A stretch of 64,000 nt of DNA, from NCBI RefSeq assembly GCF_902497855.1, contig NZ_CABVHU010000004.1:310001-374000 (forward strand). The letters are read 5' to 3'. Below are positions 18,802-28,284 of this stretch, one piece after another. The notes below the pieces were generated by a model. That model saw nothing but the letters and a program-made list of their open reading frames with translations. It searched no databases and was not told the origin of the DNA. Position numbers and translations under genes: made by a program. How positions within the stretch are numbered: position 1 is the stretch's first letter; every line of letters begins with the position of its first letter. The DNA is from Pseudomonas fluorescens (lineage in GTDB: Bacteria; Pseudomonadota; Gammaproteobacteria; Pseudomonadales; Pseudomonadaceae).

Positions 18802-20145
18802 TCAAATATCCTGTTTTTTTCGCCGTTCATACCGAGCCAGAATCGGTTGGGTGCTGATCCCGTGGAGCAGGATGCTCAACGCGACCACGGACAAGGTCAA
18901 GTCAATGCACAGCGTTGCTACAGACGGCGCCAACCCGTGGTTCAAGGCATAAAACAGATAAAACAGACTGCCAATCCCGCGTATGCCAAACCAGCCGATC
19001 AACAGGCGCTGGCGCCTGTCCAGCAAACCACCCCAAGGCATGGCGACTACGCTCAAAGGTCGAATCAGGCAGAACAACCCGCCGGCAATCGCCAGTGCGC
19101 GCCAGTCCCAGTGAGCGATCAGCACCACGCCGAGCAGCGTCACCAGGAAAACCTCCATGGCACGCTCCACCAGCCCTCCGAAGGCAAGCATGTCGCCCAT
19201 CATGATGCCCGCTGCAACCTGAGTGTCTTCCAGGCGGGTGGTATCGCCATGCACGGCATGCTGCGGCTCGACGTTCTGATGCCCGACAACAGGTTGAACC
19301 AGGTGCTCGGCGGGAAGCTCGTCGTTACCCGTGGACTTGACCTCTTCCTGGCGCAGACCCAGGCCCGCCGCGAACACCGACAGAAAGCCGTAGCCGTGAA
19401 TCGACTCGGCCACTACATACGACAGGGCGATCAAGGCCAGGGCCAGGTAATCGTTCGGCGATAGGGTGCTGTCGTCATTTCTGATCCGCAGCGACAGGGT
19501 CACGCGGCCGATACCGCGTCCCATCCAATAACCGGTGAGTAAACCCGCGGGGACAGCCCACAGCACACTACGCAGGACCCAATCGCTGAGCCAGCCGGGG
19601 TTGCCGTCGTGTTGCACCAGCAGCAGGCCGAGGATCACGAAGGGAAAGGCGATGCCGTCATTGAGCCCGGCCTCACCCGACAGGCCGAAGCGCACGCTGT
19701 CGTCATCCCGGGCGTCGTTGACTTGCACCAGGGAGGCAAGAACCGGGTCGGTGGGTGCCAGGATCGAGCCGATCAGCACCGAAGCTCCCCAAGGCAGCTG
19801 GAAGGCGTAGTGCAACAACAGACAGACGCCAGCAATGGTCAACAGCATCACCGGTCCGGCCAGTCCAAATGCGATCCGCCAGTTTTTTTCCCTGAGCGGC
19901 GAGCGCAACTTCAGGCCGCAGACGAACAGCGAAAACAGCACCGCGACTTCAGTCAGGTGCTCCATCCAGATGGACGCGTCGGTCGTATCCAGTTTCAGCA
20001 GCCCGAGCCCCGCCGGCCCGATGGCCACACCCAGCACCAGGCACACGGCGGAGGTGGTCACCGGCATCCAGCGCAGGTACGACGACGTCAGTGCCAACGT
20101 CAGCAGCACAGCGCCCAATACCGCCACCCAGACGATGAAACTCAT
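18802..20145 (-). CDS. Na+(K+)/H+ antiporter, CPA1/NhaP type
   Basis: A 447-aa polytopic membrane protein of the sodium/hydrogen exchanger family. It has about 11-12 hydrophobic helices, the conserved 'LAPTDPVLASLV' segment and, after it, 'LSGEAGLNDGIAFPFV', which carries the Asn-Asp pair typical of CPA1 transport sites. A hydrophilic, histidine-rich loop (about 285-310) splits the membrane part. It probably exchanges monovalent cations for protons for pH or salt homeostasis. The Yip1-family gene lies 46 bp upstream in the same direction, so the two may be co-transcribed. No strong ribosome site precedes the ATG. Confidence 0.85.
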   Translation of the reverse strand: MSFIVWVAVLGAVLLTLALTSSYLRWMPVTTSAVCLVLGVAIGPAGLGLLKLDTTDASIWMEHLTEVAVLFSLFVCGLKLRSPLREKNWRIAFGLAGPVMLLTIAGVCLLLHYAFQLPWGASVLIGSILAPTDPVLASLVQVNDARDDDSVRFGLSGEAGLNDGIAFPFVILGLLLVQHDGNPGWLSDWVLRSVLWAVPAGLLTGYWMGRGIGRVTLSLRIRNDDSTLSPNDYLALALIALSYVVAESIHGYGFLSVFAAGLGLRQEEVKSTGNDELPAEHLVQPVVGHQNVEPQHAVHGDTTRLEDTQVAAGIMMGDMLAFGGLVERAMEVFLVTLLGVVLIAHWDWRALAIAGGLFCLIRPLSVVAMPWGGLLDRRQRLLIGWFGIRGIGSLFYLFYALNHGLAPSVATLCIDLTLSVVALSILLHGISTQPILARYERRKKQDI

Positions 20146-20191
20146 GATCGGGGTTCACTGCAGGCGGCGCGGGCCTCAAGGGCCGCGGTCA

Positions 20192-20677
20192 TCAACTGAC
20201 AGTCGCGCGCAGGTATTCAGGCGTCAACACGTTGAACCAGATCAGGATCATTTCCACCAGGATGGTGACCAGCACCAACAACCCGACGCCCCAGACGCAG
20301 GCCGCATTCAACAGGCCCTGTTCCTTGCGCTCGTGCATGAAGGTCGGAAGGCCGATGAACAGCAGGAAGGTCGAATAGAGCGAGGCGGCGCCCAGCACGG
20401 TGATCGCCAGCCAGCGGCTCGGGTACAGGCCGGCAACGATGGTCACGTAGAGCAACCCGCACAGTTGCAAGGCACTGCCGGAGCTTAGCTTGACGATTTC
20501 ATTTTCAGCCAGGCTCCAGCCGACATAGGTGGTCCCGATAAAGAGGCACACGGCGGGGATCAAGGCCAGCAGCAATAAATGAGCGAGGTAATGGCGCTGA
20601 TGCGCTTCCTCTTCCTTGCGGATATCCGTCCACGCGAAGTTCGGTTGGGTAAACAGCTTGACGATAGGTGCGGACAT
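20192..20677 (-). CDS. Yip1-family inner membrane protein
   Basis: A 161-aa protein that opens with the Yip1/YohC-type sequence ('LFTQPNFAWTDIRKEEE'), followed by four to five membrane helices. An ideal AGGAGG precedes the ATG. It is somewhat shorter than the ~200-aa usual for the family. Bacterial Yip1 proteins have no firmly known job. It is the first gene of a likely two-gene unit with the antiporter downstream. Confidence 0.75.
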   Translation of the reverse strand: MSAPIVKLFTQPNFAWTDIRKEEEAHQRHYLAHLLLLALIPAVCLFIGTTYVGWSLAENEIVKLSSGSALQLCGLLYVTIVAGLYPSRWLAITVLGAASLYSTFLLFIGLPTFMHERKEQGLLNAACVWGVGLLVLVTILVEMILIWFNVLTPEYLRATVS

Positions 20678-20846
20678 GACGACCTCCTGAGCCGGAGCTG
20701 CCCGTGACAGGGGCCCCTGAACGTATTGAGGGGCAAGTTTTGCCAGGGGTTCATTTTTTCTCCGAAGGGCGGGGGAGGCTCCGATAGAGGGAATGTTTGC
20801 AGTTGGCGAAGGTCAACCGAGCAGTTCCCTGCCTGGATGATCTGCC

Positions 20847-21368
20847 ATGAACGTCAGCCAATCGGTGGTCGAGTATCTGCGCCAGAACGACTTGCTGCTG
20901 ACCACCGCAGAGTCCTGTACGGCCGGCAAGATCATCACGCTGCTGGCTGAAGTGCCGCACAGCGGGGAACTGATCGAAAGCGGGTACGTGGTGTATTCCC
21001 CCGAAGCCAAGCAACGGTTGCTCAACGTCAGCCCCAAGACCATCGAAACCTTCAATCTGACCAGTTGCGAGGTGGCTCGGGAAATGGCCTCGGGTGCCCT
21101 GCGCGACAGCACGGCCAATGTCGCCGTGGCGACCACCGGCATTCTCGGCCCGGAGGACGTCGATGGCATTCCGGCAGGTACCATTTGTTTCGCCTGGGCC
21201 TTCCAGACCGCGCAGGGCCGCCGTGTTTTCAGTCAGCAACAGCGGTTCTTCGGGACACGTTCCGAAGTCCAGCTATTGGCCGCCGAGCATGCTCTGAAAC
21301 GGCTGGTGCATTTCCATCAACGGGTATTGGCCGGTGTACAAGGCCGGGGAGCACCCGATGAACGATGA
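20847..21368 (+). CDS. pncC: CinA C-terminal domain protein / nicotinamide-nucleotide amidase
   Basis: A 173-aa stand-alone CinA C-terminal domain. The family hallmark 'LTTAESCTAGKIITLLAEVPHSG' is complete, followed by 'GYVVYSPEAKQRLLNV' and 'ATTGILGPEDVDGIPAGTICFAW'. Members (PncC) deamidate nicotinamide mononucleotide to nicotinate mononucleotide in NAD recycling. Slightly longer than the ~160-aa E. coli protein. Its end overlaps the start of the next gene by 11 bp, so the two are coupled. Confidence 0.85.
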   Translation: MNVSQSVVEYLRQNDLLLTTAESCTAGKIITLLAEVPHSGELIESGYVVYSPEAKQRLLNVSPKTIETFNLTSCEVAREMASGALRDSTANVAVATTGILGPEDVDGIPAGTICFAWAFQTAQGRRVFSQQQRFFGTRSEVQLLAAEHALKRLVHFHQRVLAGVQGRGAPDER

Positions 21369-21876
21369 ATCCGGCCATACCGATTACCGCAGCCGCGACT
21401 ATCCCGTGCGTGAAGACATGGTGCATCAGGTCAAGGTCTGGCGATTCGAGCGTTGGGGCTGGTACGTCCTGGTGCTGTTGGTGGTGCTGGCCCTGCTCGG
21501 ACTGTTTTCACGCGGGCCGTTGAGCACCCGGGACGTTCAGGGCAGCGATGGCAAGGTCAGGGTGCAATACGAGATGTTTCACCGCAACGGATCGACCAAC
21601 CCGATGCAGCTCAGCGTGATAGGTACGCCTGATGCCATGGTCGAGCTGGAACTGGCCGGAGCGCTGCTGGACGGCTTCAGTATCGAAAGCCTGCAGCCGG
21701 AGCCCCTCCGTGCCGTCAGTGCCGGGCAAGGCATGAAGCTGTGGGTGCGGACCGACGCGCAAGGCCGGGCCAACCTGCATCTGACCTTGCGCGGGGACGG
21801 GCTGGGGCTGTTTCACAGCCGCATCGCTTCGCCCGGCGCCACTGCGGTGGACGTCGATCAATTCATTTTCCCTTAG
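21358..21876 (+). CDS. Hypothetical protein with one N-terminal membrane anchor
   Basis: A 172-aa protein. An acidic N-terminal 28 residues precede one membrane helix (about 35-51, WYVLVLLVVLALLGLFS). A periplasmic beta-rich domain (about 60-172) follows. Family not recognised. GGGGAG precedes the ATG, which overlaps the pncC end; the DUF421 gene begins 7 bp after its stop. The three-gene layout suggests an envelope function shared with the DUF421 protein, whose periplasmic partner it might be. Confidence 0.65.
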   Translation: MNDESGHTDYRSRDYPVREDMVHQVKVWRFERWGWYVLVLLVVLALLGLFSRGPLSTRDVQGSDGKVRVQYEMFHRNGSTNPMQLSVIGTPDAMVELELAGALLDGFSIESLQPEPLRAVSAGQGMKLWVRTDAQGRANLHLTLRGDGLGLFHSRIASPGATAVDVDQFIFP

Positions 21877-21883
21877 GTGACCT

Positions 21884-22324
21884 ATGGACTCGGTATTGCG
21901 CGCGGCCGCGATGTATCTGGCGTTGATGGTGCTGTTCAAGATTGCCGGCCGGCGCTCACTGGCCGAGTTGACGACCTTCGATTTCGTGCTGCTGATGATC
22001 ATCGGCGAGGCGACGCAGCAGGCGTTGCTGGGCGATGACTTTTCCCTGACCAATTCGATGCTGGTGATCGTCACGCTGATCGCCATAGACGTCGGCCTAT
22101 CGCTGCTCAAACAGCGCTCGCAATGGGTCTCGCAGCTGATCGATGGCGGGCCGACGATCATTGTCGAGAACGGCAAGCTGCTGCACAAGCGCCTGCGCCA
22201 TGCGCGATTGATCGAGGCCGACGTCATGGAGGCCGCACGTTCGAGCCAGGGCATCGAAACCCTGGCTCAAATCAAGTTCGCGATCCTGGAGCGCAACGGC
22301 AAGATATCGGTGATTGCCGTGTAG
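21884..22324 (+). CDS. DUF421 (YetF-like) membrane protein
   Basis: A 146-aa protein. Three N-terminal helices include the family signature 'FKIAGRRSLAELTTFDFVLLMIIGEATQQALLGDD'. A short C-terminal domain with 'GGPTIIVENGKLLHKRLRHARL' follows. It matches the DUF421/YetF layout, though the C terminus is shorter than in the Bacillus proteins. AGGTGA precedes the ATG. It is the last gene of the pncC unit; a REP-containing region follows its stop directly. Function in the family is not established. Confidence 0.82.
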   Translation: MDSVLRAAAMYLALMVLFKIAGRRSLAELTTFDFVLLMIIGEATQQALLGDDFSLTNSMLVIVTLIAIDVGLSLLKQRSQWVSQLIDGGPTIIVENGKLLHKRLRHARLIEADVMEAARSSQGIETLAQIKFAILERNGKISVIAV

Positions 22325-22497
22325 GAGCGAGCGGTGCGGCGATTCGACTTGCCCGCGAATCGGGCGCTGCGGTATATCTGTTGTACCGCGTTATCGTTCT
22401 TCGCCTGTAGGAGCGAGGCTTGCCCGCGAACCAGGCGCTGCGGTATATCTGTTGTACCGCGTTATCGTTCTTCGCCGGCAAGCCTGGCTCCTACAGG
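22325..22497. repeat. Partly duplicated REP region
   Basis: Three REP-like arms (GTAGGAGCGAG... at 22323, CTGTAGGAGCGAGGCTTGCC at 22408, and inverted GGCAAGCCTGGCTCCTACAGG near 22476-22497) enclose two identical ~42-bp copies of the spacer. These begin GGCGCTGCGGTATATCTG at about 22365 and 22432. One half of a REPIN was thus tandemly duplicated. The region fills the gap between convergent genes. Confidence 0.85.
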
Positions 22498-22517
22498 GCC
22501 AGGCGTGGCGTTGGCAT

Positions 22518-23375
22518 TCAAAGCATCGGTTTACCGCCGGTAATACCATAACGCTGGCCCGTGATGTAGCTGGCTTCATCCGACGCCAACAGCACATAGA
22601 TCGGCGCGACTTCAACAGGCTGCCCCGGCCGCCCGAGCGGCGTCTGCCCGCCAAAGTTCTGCACTTCTTCATCGGGCATGGTCGAGACGATCAACGGCGT
22701 CCAGATCGGCCCCGGTGCCACGCAGTTCACCCGGATGTTCTTCTCGCCCAGCATCTGCGCCAGGCCGGCGGTGAAGTTGGCGATTGCGCCCTTGGTCGTG
22801 GCGTAAGGCAGGAGGGTCGGTTTGGGCATGTCCGAATTGACCGAACTGGTGTTGATGATCGAACTGCCGGGTTGCATATGCTTCAGTGCGGCCTGGCAGA
22901 TGCGGAAAATGGCCGTGATGTTGACATCGAAGGTCATCACCCATTCTTCGTCGGGGATGTCTTCGAAGCGTTCGTGGGTCATCTGGAACGCGGCGTTATT
23001 GACCAGCACATCGATCCGGCCGAAGCGTTCGACCGTCTTGTCCACCAGGGCCTGGCAGTGCGCTTTTTGCGCCAGGTCGCCGGACAGCAACAGGCATTGC
23101 CGGCCGGCCTGCTCGACCCAGCGTGCGGTTTCCTGCGCGTCCTCATGTTCGTTGAGGTAGGCCACGACGACATCCGCGCCTTCTCGGGCGAATGCAATGG
23201 CGACGGCGCGACCGATGCCGCTGTCGGCGCCGGTGATCAGGGCGATCTTGCCCTTGAGCCGGCCCGAACCTTTGTAGCTCTGCTCGCCGCAGTCCGGGTA
23301 GGGGTCCATTTTTTTTTGGGAGCCGGGGACGGGCTGGCCTTGTTTGGGAAAGGGTGGTTTTGGATAGTCATTCAT
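22518..23375 (-). CDS. Short-chain dehydrogenase/reductase (YghA-like)
   Basis: A 285-aa SDR with an N-terminal extension rich in Pro, Lys and Gln (about 1-38). It has the NAD(P) motif 'TGADSGIGRA', 'NNAA', Ser in 'INTSSVNS' and the catalytic Y-x3-K in 'YATTKGAI'. The extension and 'TGGKPML' end match the YghA/glucose-1-dehydrogenase-like subgroup, often stress-induced. A run of nine A's on the coding strand (complement of T9 at 23309-23317) encodes the 'QKKM' part of the extension and could slip. A second possible start is the Met after this run. Substrate unknown. Confidence 0.85.
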   Translation of the reverse strand: MNDYPKPPFPKQGQPVPGSQKKMDPYPDCGEQSYKGSGRLKGKIALITGADSGIGRAVAIAFAREGADVVVAYLNEHEDAQETARWVEQAGRQCLLLSGDLAQKAHCQALVDKTVERFGRIDVLVNNAAFQMTHERFEDIPDEEWVMTFDVNITAIFRICQAALKHMQPGSSIINTSSVNSDMPKPTLLPYATTKGAIANFTAGLAQMLGEKNIRVNCVAPGPIWTPLIVSTMPDEEVQNFGGQTPLGRPGQPVEVAPIYVLLASDEASYITGQRYGITGGKPML

Positions 23376-23486
23376 TGGGAAATCTCCGTTCTCGAGGCAG
23401 AAGAGTCAAAGGGTTGACCCTGGTGTTTTGCCTTGAGTTCGGTTGGATTTCAGGGCTGTGCGGTTACCTTGGCACCACACAAATCC

Positions 23487-23582
23487 CCTGTAGGAGCTGG
23501 CTTGCCAGCGAAGAGGCCCTTCCAGTCGACATCATTGTTGGCTGAAAGGACGCCTTCGCCGGCAAGCCGGCTCCTACAGGGG
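23487..23582. repeat. REPIN (inverted REP pair)
   Basis: The pair runs from CCTGTAGGAGCTGGCTTGCC at 23487 to CCGGCTCCTACAGG at 23580. It sits between the SDR gene start and the PatB-like gene end, with 100 bp on the SDR side left for its promoter. Confidence 0.88.
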
Positions 23583-23593
23583 CTGCGATGCTT

Positions 23594-24754
23594 TTAGCGA
23601 GTGCGATTGATCAGGCTGCGCTCCATCCGCGCAATGCCTTCTTCCAGCAACGCCCGCGGGCAGCCAAAATTCAGGCGCACGAACTGTTGGCCGTCATCGC
23701 CGAAATCCAGGCCGGCACTGAGCCCGACCTTGGCCTGTTCGAGGAAGAATTGCTGCGGGTTGTCCAGCCCCAGCGCCGAACAATCGAGCCACGCCAGGTA
23801 CGTGCTCTGCGGCACATTCATGGTCACGCCCGGCAACCGGGTGCGAACGGCGTCGACCAGGTAATCGCGGTTGCCTTGCAGATAAGTCATGAGCCCGGCC
23901 AGCCACGGGCCGGCTTCGCTGTAGGCGATGCGGGTGGCTTCCAGGCCCAGCGGGTTGACGCTGTCGACCAGGCCGCAGCGCGCGTGGTTGACCCGCTCGC
24001 GCACGGCTTTGTCCTGAATGATCATGAACGAGGTTTTCAGCCCGGCAATGTTATAGGCCTTGCTCGCCGACATCAGCGTGATGGTGCGCTTGGCGATGTC
24101 CGGGCTCAGGGTGGCGATCGGCAGATGCACACGCCCGTCGAAGCACAGTTCGGCGTGGATCTCGTCGGAGATGATCCAGGCGTCCTGCTCCAGGCAGATA
24201 TCCGCCACCGCTTGCAGTTCTTCCCGCGGGAAAACTTTGCCCAGCGGGTTGTGCGGGTTGCTCAACAGCAGGGCACCACCGCCTTGCAGGGAATGGCGCA
24301 AGGCCTCCAATGGCGTGGCATAGGTGCCGTCAGGCAGGGCGTCGAAACCCAGTTCGACCTTGTTCAGTCCCCAATGCCCCGGTGCATGGCGCAACGGTGG
24401 GTAGTTGGGAGTCTGGACCACGACATTCTGTTGCGGCCGGACCAGCGCGTGCAGGGCCATGTTGAAGCCCGACTCCACGCCCGGCAGGAAGATCAGTTCC
24501 TGGGGCTCGACGCGCCAGGCGTACTTCTTCCACAGGTCGGCAACGATGGCATTGCGCAAGTCGTCCTGCGCCACGCTGTAGCCGAGCAATGGGTGTTCCA
24601 GACGTTTTTGCAGGGCCTGGATGATCACCGGCGGTGCGGCGAAGTCCATGTCGGCGACCCACATCGGCAATACGTCGGCCGGGTAACGGCTCCATTTGGT
24701 ACTGCCGGTGTCGTGGCGGTCGAACACCTGATCAAAATCGAAAGTCATGCTCAT
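23594..24754 (-). CDS. patB: PLP-dependent aminotransferase / C-S lyase (MalY/PatB family)
   Basis: A 386-aa fold-type I PLP enzyme. Features are the N-terminal 'LPMWVADMDFAAPP', 'NPHNPLGKVF', 'DEIHAELCF' and the Schiff-base lysine in 'MSASKAYNIAGLK'. This order, with 'DFDQVFDRHDTGSTKWSRY' at the start, is characteristic of MalY/PatB cystathionine beta-lyase-like enzymes, which cleave C-S bonds of cysteine conjugates. The ATG at 24754 (MSMTF) is used, with another ATG two codons on. A REP block lies upstream and a REPIN just downstream. Aminotransferase activity is the alternative. Confidence 0.87.
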   Translation of the reverse strand: MSMTFDFDQVFDRHDTGSTKWSRYPADVLPMWVADMDFAAPPVIIQALQKRLEHPLLGYSVAQDDLRNAIVADLWKKYAWRVEPQELIFLPGVESGFNMALHALVRPQQNVVVQTPNYPPLRHAPGHWGLNKVELGFDALPDGTYATPLEALRHSLQGGGALLLSNPHNPLGKVFPREELQAVADICLEQDAWIISDEIHAELCFDGRVHLPIATLSPDIAKRTITLMSASKAYNIAGLKTSFMIIQDKAVRERVNHARCGLVDSVNPLGLEATRIAYSEAGPWLAGLMTYLQGNRDYLVDAVRTRLPGVTMNVPQSTYLAWLDCSALGLDNPQQFFLEQAKVGLSAGLDFGDDGQQFVRLNFGCPRALLEEGIARMERSLINRTR

Positions 24755-24800
24755 CTCATAAAGGCCGGGATTAATTCGGCAGACATGATAAGCGCCAAAC

Positions 24801-25054
24801 CCCTGTGGGAGCGAGACCGGCTTGCCGGCGAAGAGGCCGTCACAGCCAGCATCAATGTCGACTGGCGCGCCGCCAACCCCCTGTAGGAGCTGGCTTGCCA
24901 GCGAAGACGGTGGCACAGGCAATGAAGATGTTGGATGCGACGGCCTCTTCGCTGGCAAGCCCCTGTAGGAGCTGGCTTGCCAGCGAAGACGGTGGCACAG
25001 GCAATGAAGATGTTGGATGTGACGGCCCCTTCGCTGGCAAGCCAGCTCCTACAG
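24801..25054. repeat. Tandemly duplicated REP/REPIN block
   Basis: A GTGGGAGCGAG-type REP at 24801 is followed by two direct copies of an ~82-bp unit. Both start CTGTAGGAGCTGGCTTGCC, at 24881 and 24963, and share 'ACGGTGGCACAGGCAATG' inside. The first copy's right arm is cut short and fused to the second copy's left arm, a recombination scar. The second ends with a full inverted arm at 25054. The 460-bp gap between patB and the fdh operon otherwise holds only the fdh promoter region. Confidence 0.9.
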
Positions 25055-25103
25055 ATCGGGGCGAGGCAGGAAGATAGGGATTGCCCGACTGTCGGTTTTC
25101 ACA

Positions 25104-25121
25104 CAATGCACCACAGCATTG
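25104..25121. promoter_or_regulatory. Inverted repeat upstream of fdh operon
   Basis: CAATGC (25104-25109) and GCATTG (25116-25121) form a perfect 6-bp dyad about 100 bp before the formate dehydrogenase start. A second small hairpin, CCCGG...CCGGG, lies near 25179-25196. Candidate operator only; no regulator is adjacent. Confidence 0.35.
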
Positions 25122-25218
25122 TCTACAGTTTCCAGTGTCGGTAGCTACGCTGCCGGCACCGTGATCGTCCAGAAAAACCCGGCAAAGTACCGGGTCTCCA
25201 CCTGATCAGGAGTGCACG

Positions 25219-28200
25219 ATGGACCTCAACCGTCGTCAGTTCTTCAAGGTCGCTGGTATCGGCCTTGCGGGCTCGAGCCTCGGCGCGCTGGGCATGGCCC
25301 CCGCGACTGCCTTCGCCGAGCAGGTGCGCCACTTCAAGCTTGCCCACACCCATGAAACCCGCAACACCTGTCCGTATTGCTCGGTCGGCTGCGGGTTGAT
25401 CATGTACAGCCAGGGCGATGCCGCCAAGAACGTCGCGCAAAACATCATCCACATCGAAGGCGATGCCGACCACCCGGTCAATCGCGGCACCCTGTGCCCC
25501 AAAGGCGCCGGCCTGCTCGACTTCATCCACAGCCCCGGTCGCCTGCAATACCCCGAGGTGCGCAAACCGGGTAGCAGCGAGTGGACGCGGGTCTCCTGGG
25601 ACGAAGCGCTGGATCGCGTGGCCGACCTGATGAAGGCCGACCGCGATGCCAACTTCGTCGAGAAGAACGACGAGGGCGAAACAGTGAACCGCTGGCTGAC
25701 CACCGGTTTCCTGGCGGCCTCGGCGGCGTCCAACGAAGCGGGCTACATCACCCACAAGGTCATTCGCAGTCTCGGCATGCTGGGGTTCGACAACCAGGCG
25801 CGTGTCTGACACGGCCCGACGGTGGCAAGTCTTGCCCCGACGTTTGGCCGTGGTGCCATGACCAATACCTGGACCGATATCGCCAACGCGAACCTGATCC
25901 TGGTGATGGGCGGCAACGCAGCAGAAGCACACCCGTGCGGCTTCAAATGGGTGACCGAAGCCAAGGCGCACAACGCCGCCAGGCTGATCGTGATCGACCC
26001 GCGATTTACCCGGACCGCTTCGGTGGCCGACTATTACGCGCCGATTCGCACCGGTACCGACATCGCCTTCATGGGCGGGCTGATCAATTACCTGCTGACC
26101 GAGGACAAGATCCAGCACGAGTACGTGCGCAACTACACCGACCTGTCGTTCCTGGTCGACCCCGGTTTCACGTTCGAGGACGGGATCTTCAGCGGCTATG
26201 ACGCGGCCAAGCGTCGTTATACCGACAAGACCACCTGGAACTATCAATACGCCGATGACGGGTTCGCCATGGTCGATCCGACCCTGCAAGACCCGCGCTG
26301 CGTCTACCAGCTGCTCAAGCAGCACTACAGCCGTTACAACCTGGAACTGGTGAGCCAGATCTGCGGCATGCCAACCGAATCGATCCAGAAGATCTGGGAA
26401 GAAATCGCCACCTGCTCGGCACCGGGCAAGACCATGACGATTCTCTATGCGCTGGGCTGGACCCAGCATTCGATCGGCTCGCAGATCATCCGCAGCGCGG
26501 CGATGGTGCAACTGCTGCTGGGCAACGTCGGCATGCCCGGTGGCGGGGTCAATGCCTTGCGCGGACACTCCAACATCCAGGGCCTGACCGACCTCGGGTT
26601 ATTGTCCAATACCTTGACCGGCTATCTGACCCTGCCCAGCGACAGCGAGCAGGACTACGACACCTACATCTTCAAACGGGCCCTCAAGCCCCTGCGCCCC
26701 GGGCAGATGTCCTACTGGCAAAACTACGGCAAGTTCCACGTCAGCCTGATGAAGTCCTGGTACGGCGCCAATGCCACGGCAGACAACCATTGGGGCTACG
26801 ACTACCTGCCCAAGATCGACGTTCCCAGCTACGACATCCTGAAAATGTTCGACATGATGGGCCAGGGCAAGGTCAACGGCTACATGTGCCAGGGCTTCAA
26901 CCCGATCGCCGCGCTGCCGGATAAAAACCGGGTGACAGCGGCACTGGCCAGACTGAAGTGGCTGGTGATCATGGACCCGCTGGCCACCGAAACCTCGGAG
27001 TTCTGGAAAAACGTCGGGCCGTACAACGATGTGAAGAGTGCCGACATCCAGACCGAAGTGATTCGCCTGCCCACCACCTGCTTTGCCGAGGAGGACGGCT
27101 CGCTGGTCAACAGCAGTCGCTGGCTGCAATGGCACTGGAAAGGCGCCGACGGCCCCGGATTGGCGCGGACCGACATCCGCATCATGAGCGAATTGTTCCT
27201 GCGCCTGCGCCAGCGTTATCAGGCCGATGGCGGTGCCTATGCCGAGCCGATGATGAAATTGTCCTGGCCCTACAAGGTACCGGAAGAACCGTCGCCGGAA
27301 GAACTGGCCAAGGAAATCAACGGCAGCGCCACCGCTGACTTCACTGACGCCACGGGCGCGACTATCAAGGCCGGCGCGCAACTGGCCGGGTTCGGTCAGC
27401 TCAAGGATGACGGTAGCACCGCGTCCGGTTGCTGGATTTTCTGCGGCAGCTGGACCGAGGCGGGCAACCAGATGGCCCGACGCGACAACAGCGACCCGTA
27501 TGGCACACACCAGCACCAGGGCTGGGCCTGGGCCTGGCCGGCGAACCGGCGGATTCTCTACAACCGCGCCTCGTGCGACCCGCAAGGCAAACCTTGGGCC
27601 GAGAACAAGCGCCTGGTGTGGTGGAACGGCAAAACCTGGGCCGGCACCGACATCCCGGACTACAAGGCAGATTCGCCACCGGAAGCCGGGATGAATCCGT
27701 TCATCATGGCGCCCGAAGGCGTCGGGCGGTTTTTTACCCGGGACAATATGGCCGAAGGCCCTTTCCCGGAACACTACGAACCCTTCGAAACGCCGATCGG
27801 CATCAACCCGCTGCACCCCAACAACAAGGGTGCCACCAGCAACCCGGCCGCGCGGATCTTCGATTCGGTGTGGGACACCCTCGGCGTGGCCAAGGACTAT
27901 CCGTACGCGGCGACAAGCTACCGGCTGACCGAGCATTTCCACTTCTGGAGCAAGCATTGCAAGCTCAACGCCATCACCCAGCCCGAGCAGTTCGTGGAGA
28001 TCGGCGAGGTACTGGCCAAGGAGAAAGGCATCGTTGCCGGTGACAAGGTGCGAGTCAGCTCCAGGCGCGGCTTCATCGAAGCGGTGGCGGTGGTCACCAA
28101 GCGCATCCGGCCGCTGCAGGTCAACGGCCAGGTGGTGCACCACATCGGAATTCCGTTGCACTGGGGCTTCACCGGCCTGACGCGCCACGGCTACCTGACC

Positions 28201-28284
28201 AACACCCTGGTGCCGTTCCTCGGCGATGGCAATTCCCAGACCCCGGAATCCAAGTCATTCCTGGTCAACGTGGAGAAAGTCTAA
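25219..28284 (+). CDS. fdnG: Selenocysteine-containing formate dehydrogenase, alpha subunit (FdnG/FdoG type)
   Basis: Periplasm-facing molybdenum enzyme oxidising formate to CO2. The frame runs 25219-28284 through one in-frame TGA at 25807-25809, which encodes Sec at residue 197; full length is 1021 aa, as in E. coli FdnG/FdoG. The Tat signal is at the N terminus (NRRQFFK, cleavage after ATAFA). A 4Fe-4S site (CPYCSVGC...LCPKGAG) follows. Residues after Sec read HGPTV, as in the E. coli enzymes. A hairpin sits just after the UGA. The beta gene follows with no gap, and selAB-selC lie 3-6 kb downstream. Plain ORF calling would split it into a 196-aa and an 820-aa piece. Confidence 0.95.
25807..25850 (+). 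promoter_or_regulatory. Bacterial SECIS element with UGA(Sec) codon
   Basis: The in-frame TGA (25807-25809) is followed by a stem with CGGCC (25812-25816) pairing GGCCG (25846-25850) and an upper stem GGCA (25824-25827) with TGCC (25833-25836). The apical loop is AGTCT (25828-25832). The E. coli fdh SECIS has the same layout and a GGTCT loop that binds SelB. The downstream sequence stays coding. Confidence 0.88.

Noticed and set aside
25807..25809. Stop codon splitting formate dehydrogenase alpha (possible pseudogene)
   Set aside because: Same frame continues, residue position and following HGPTV match known Sec enzymes, SECIS-like hairpin and sel genes are present.
26599..28188. 529-codon open frame opposite formate dehydrogenase alpha
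   Set aside because: Antisense shadow of a well-defined selenoprotein.
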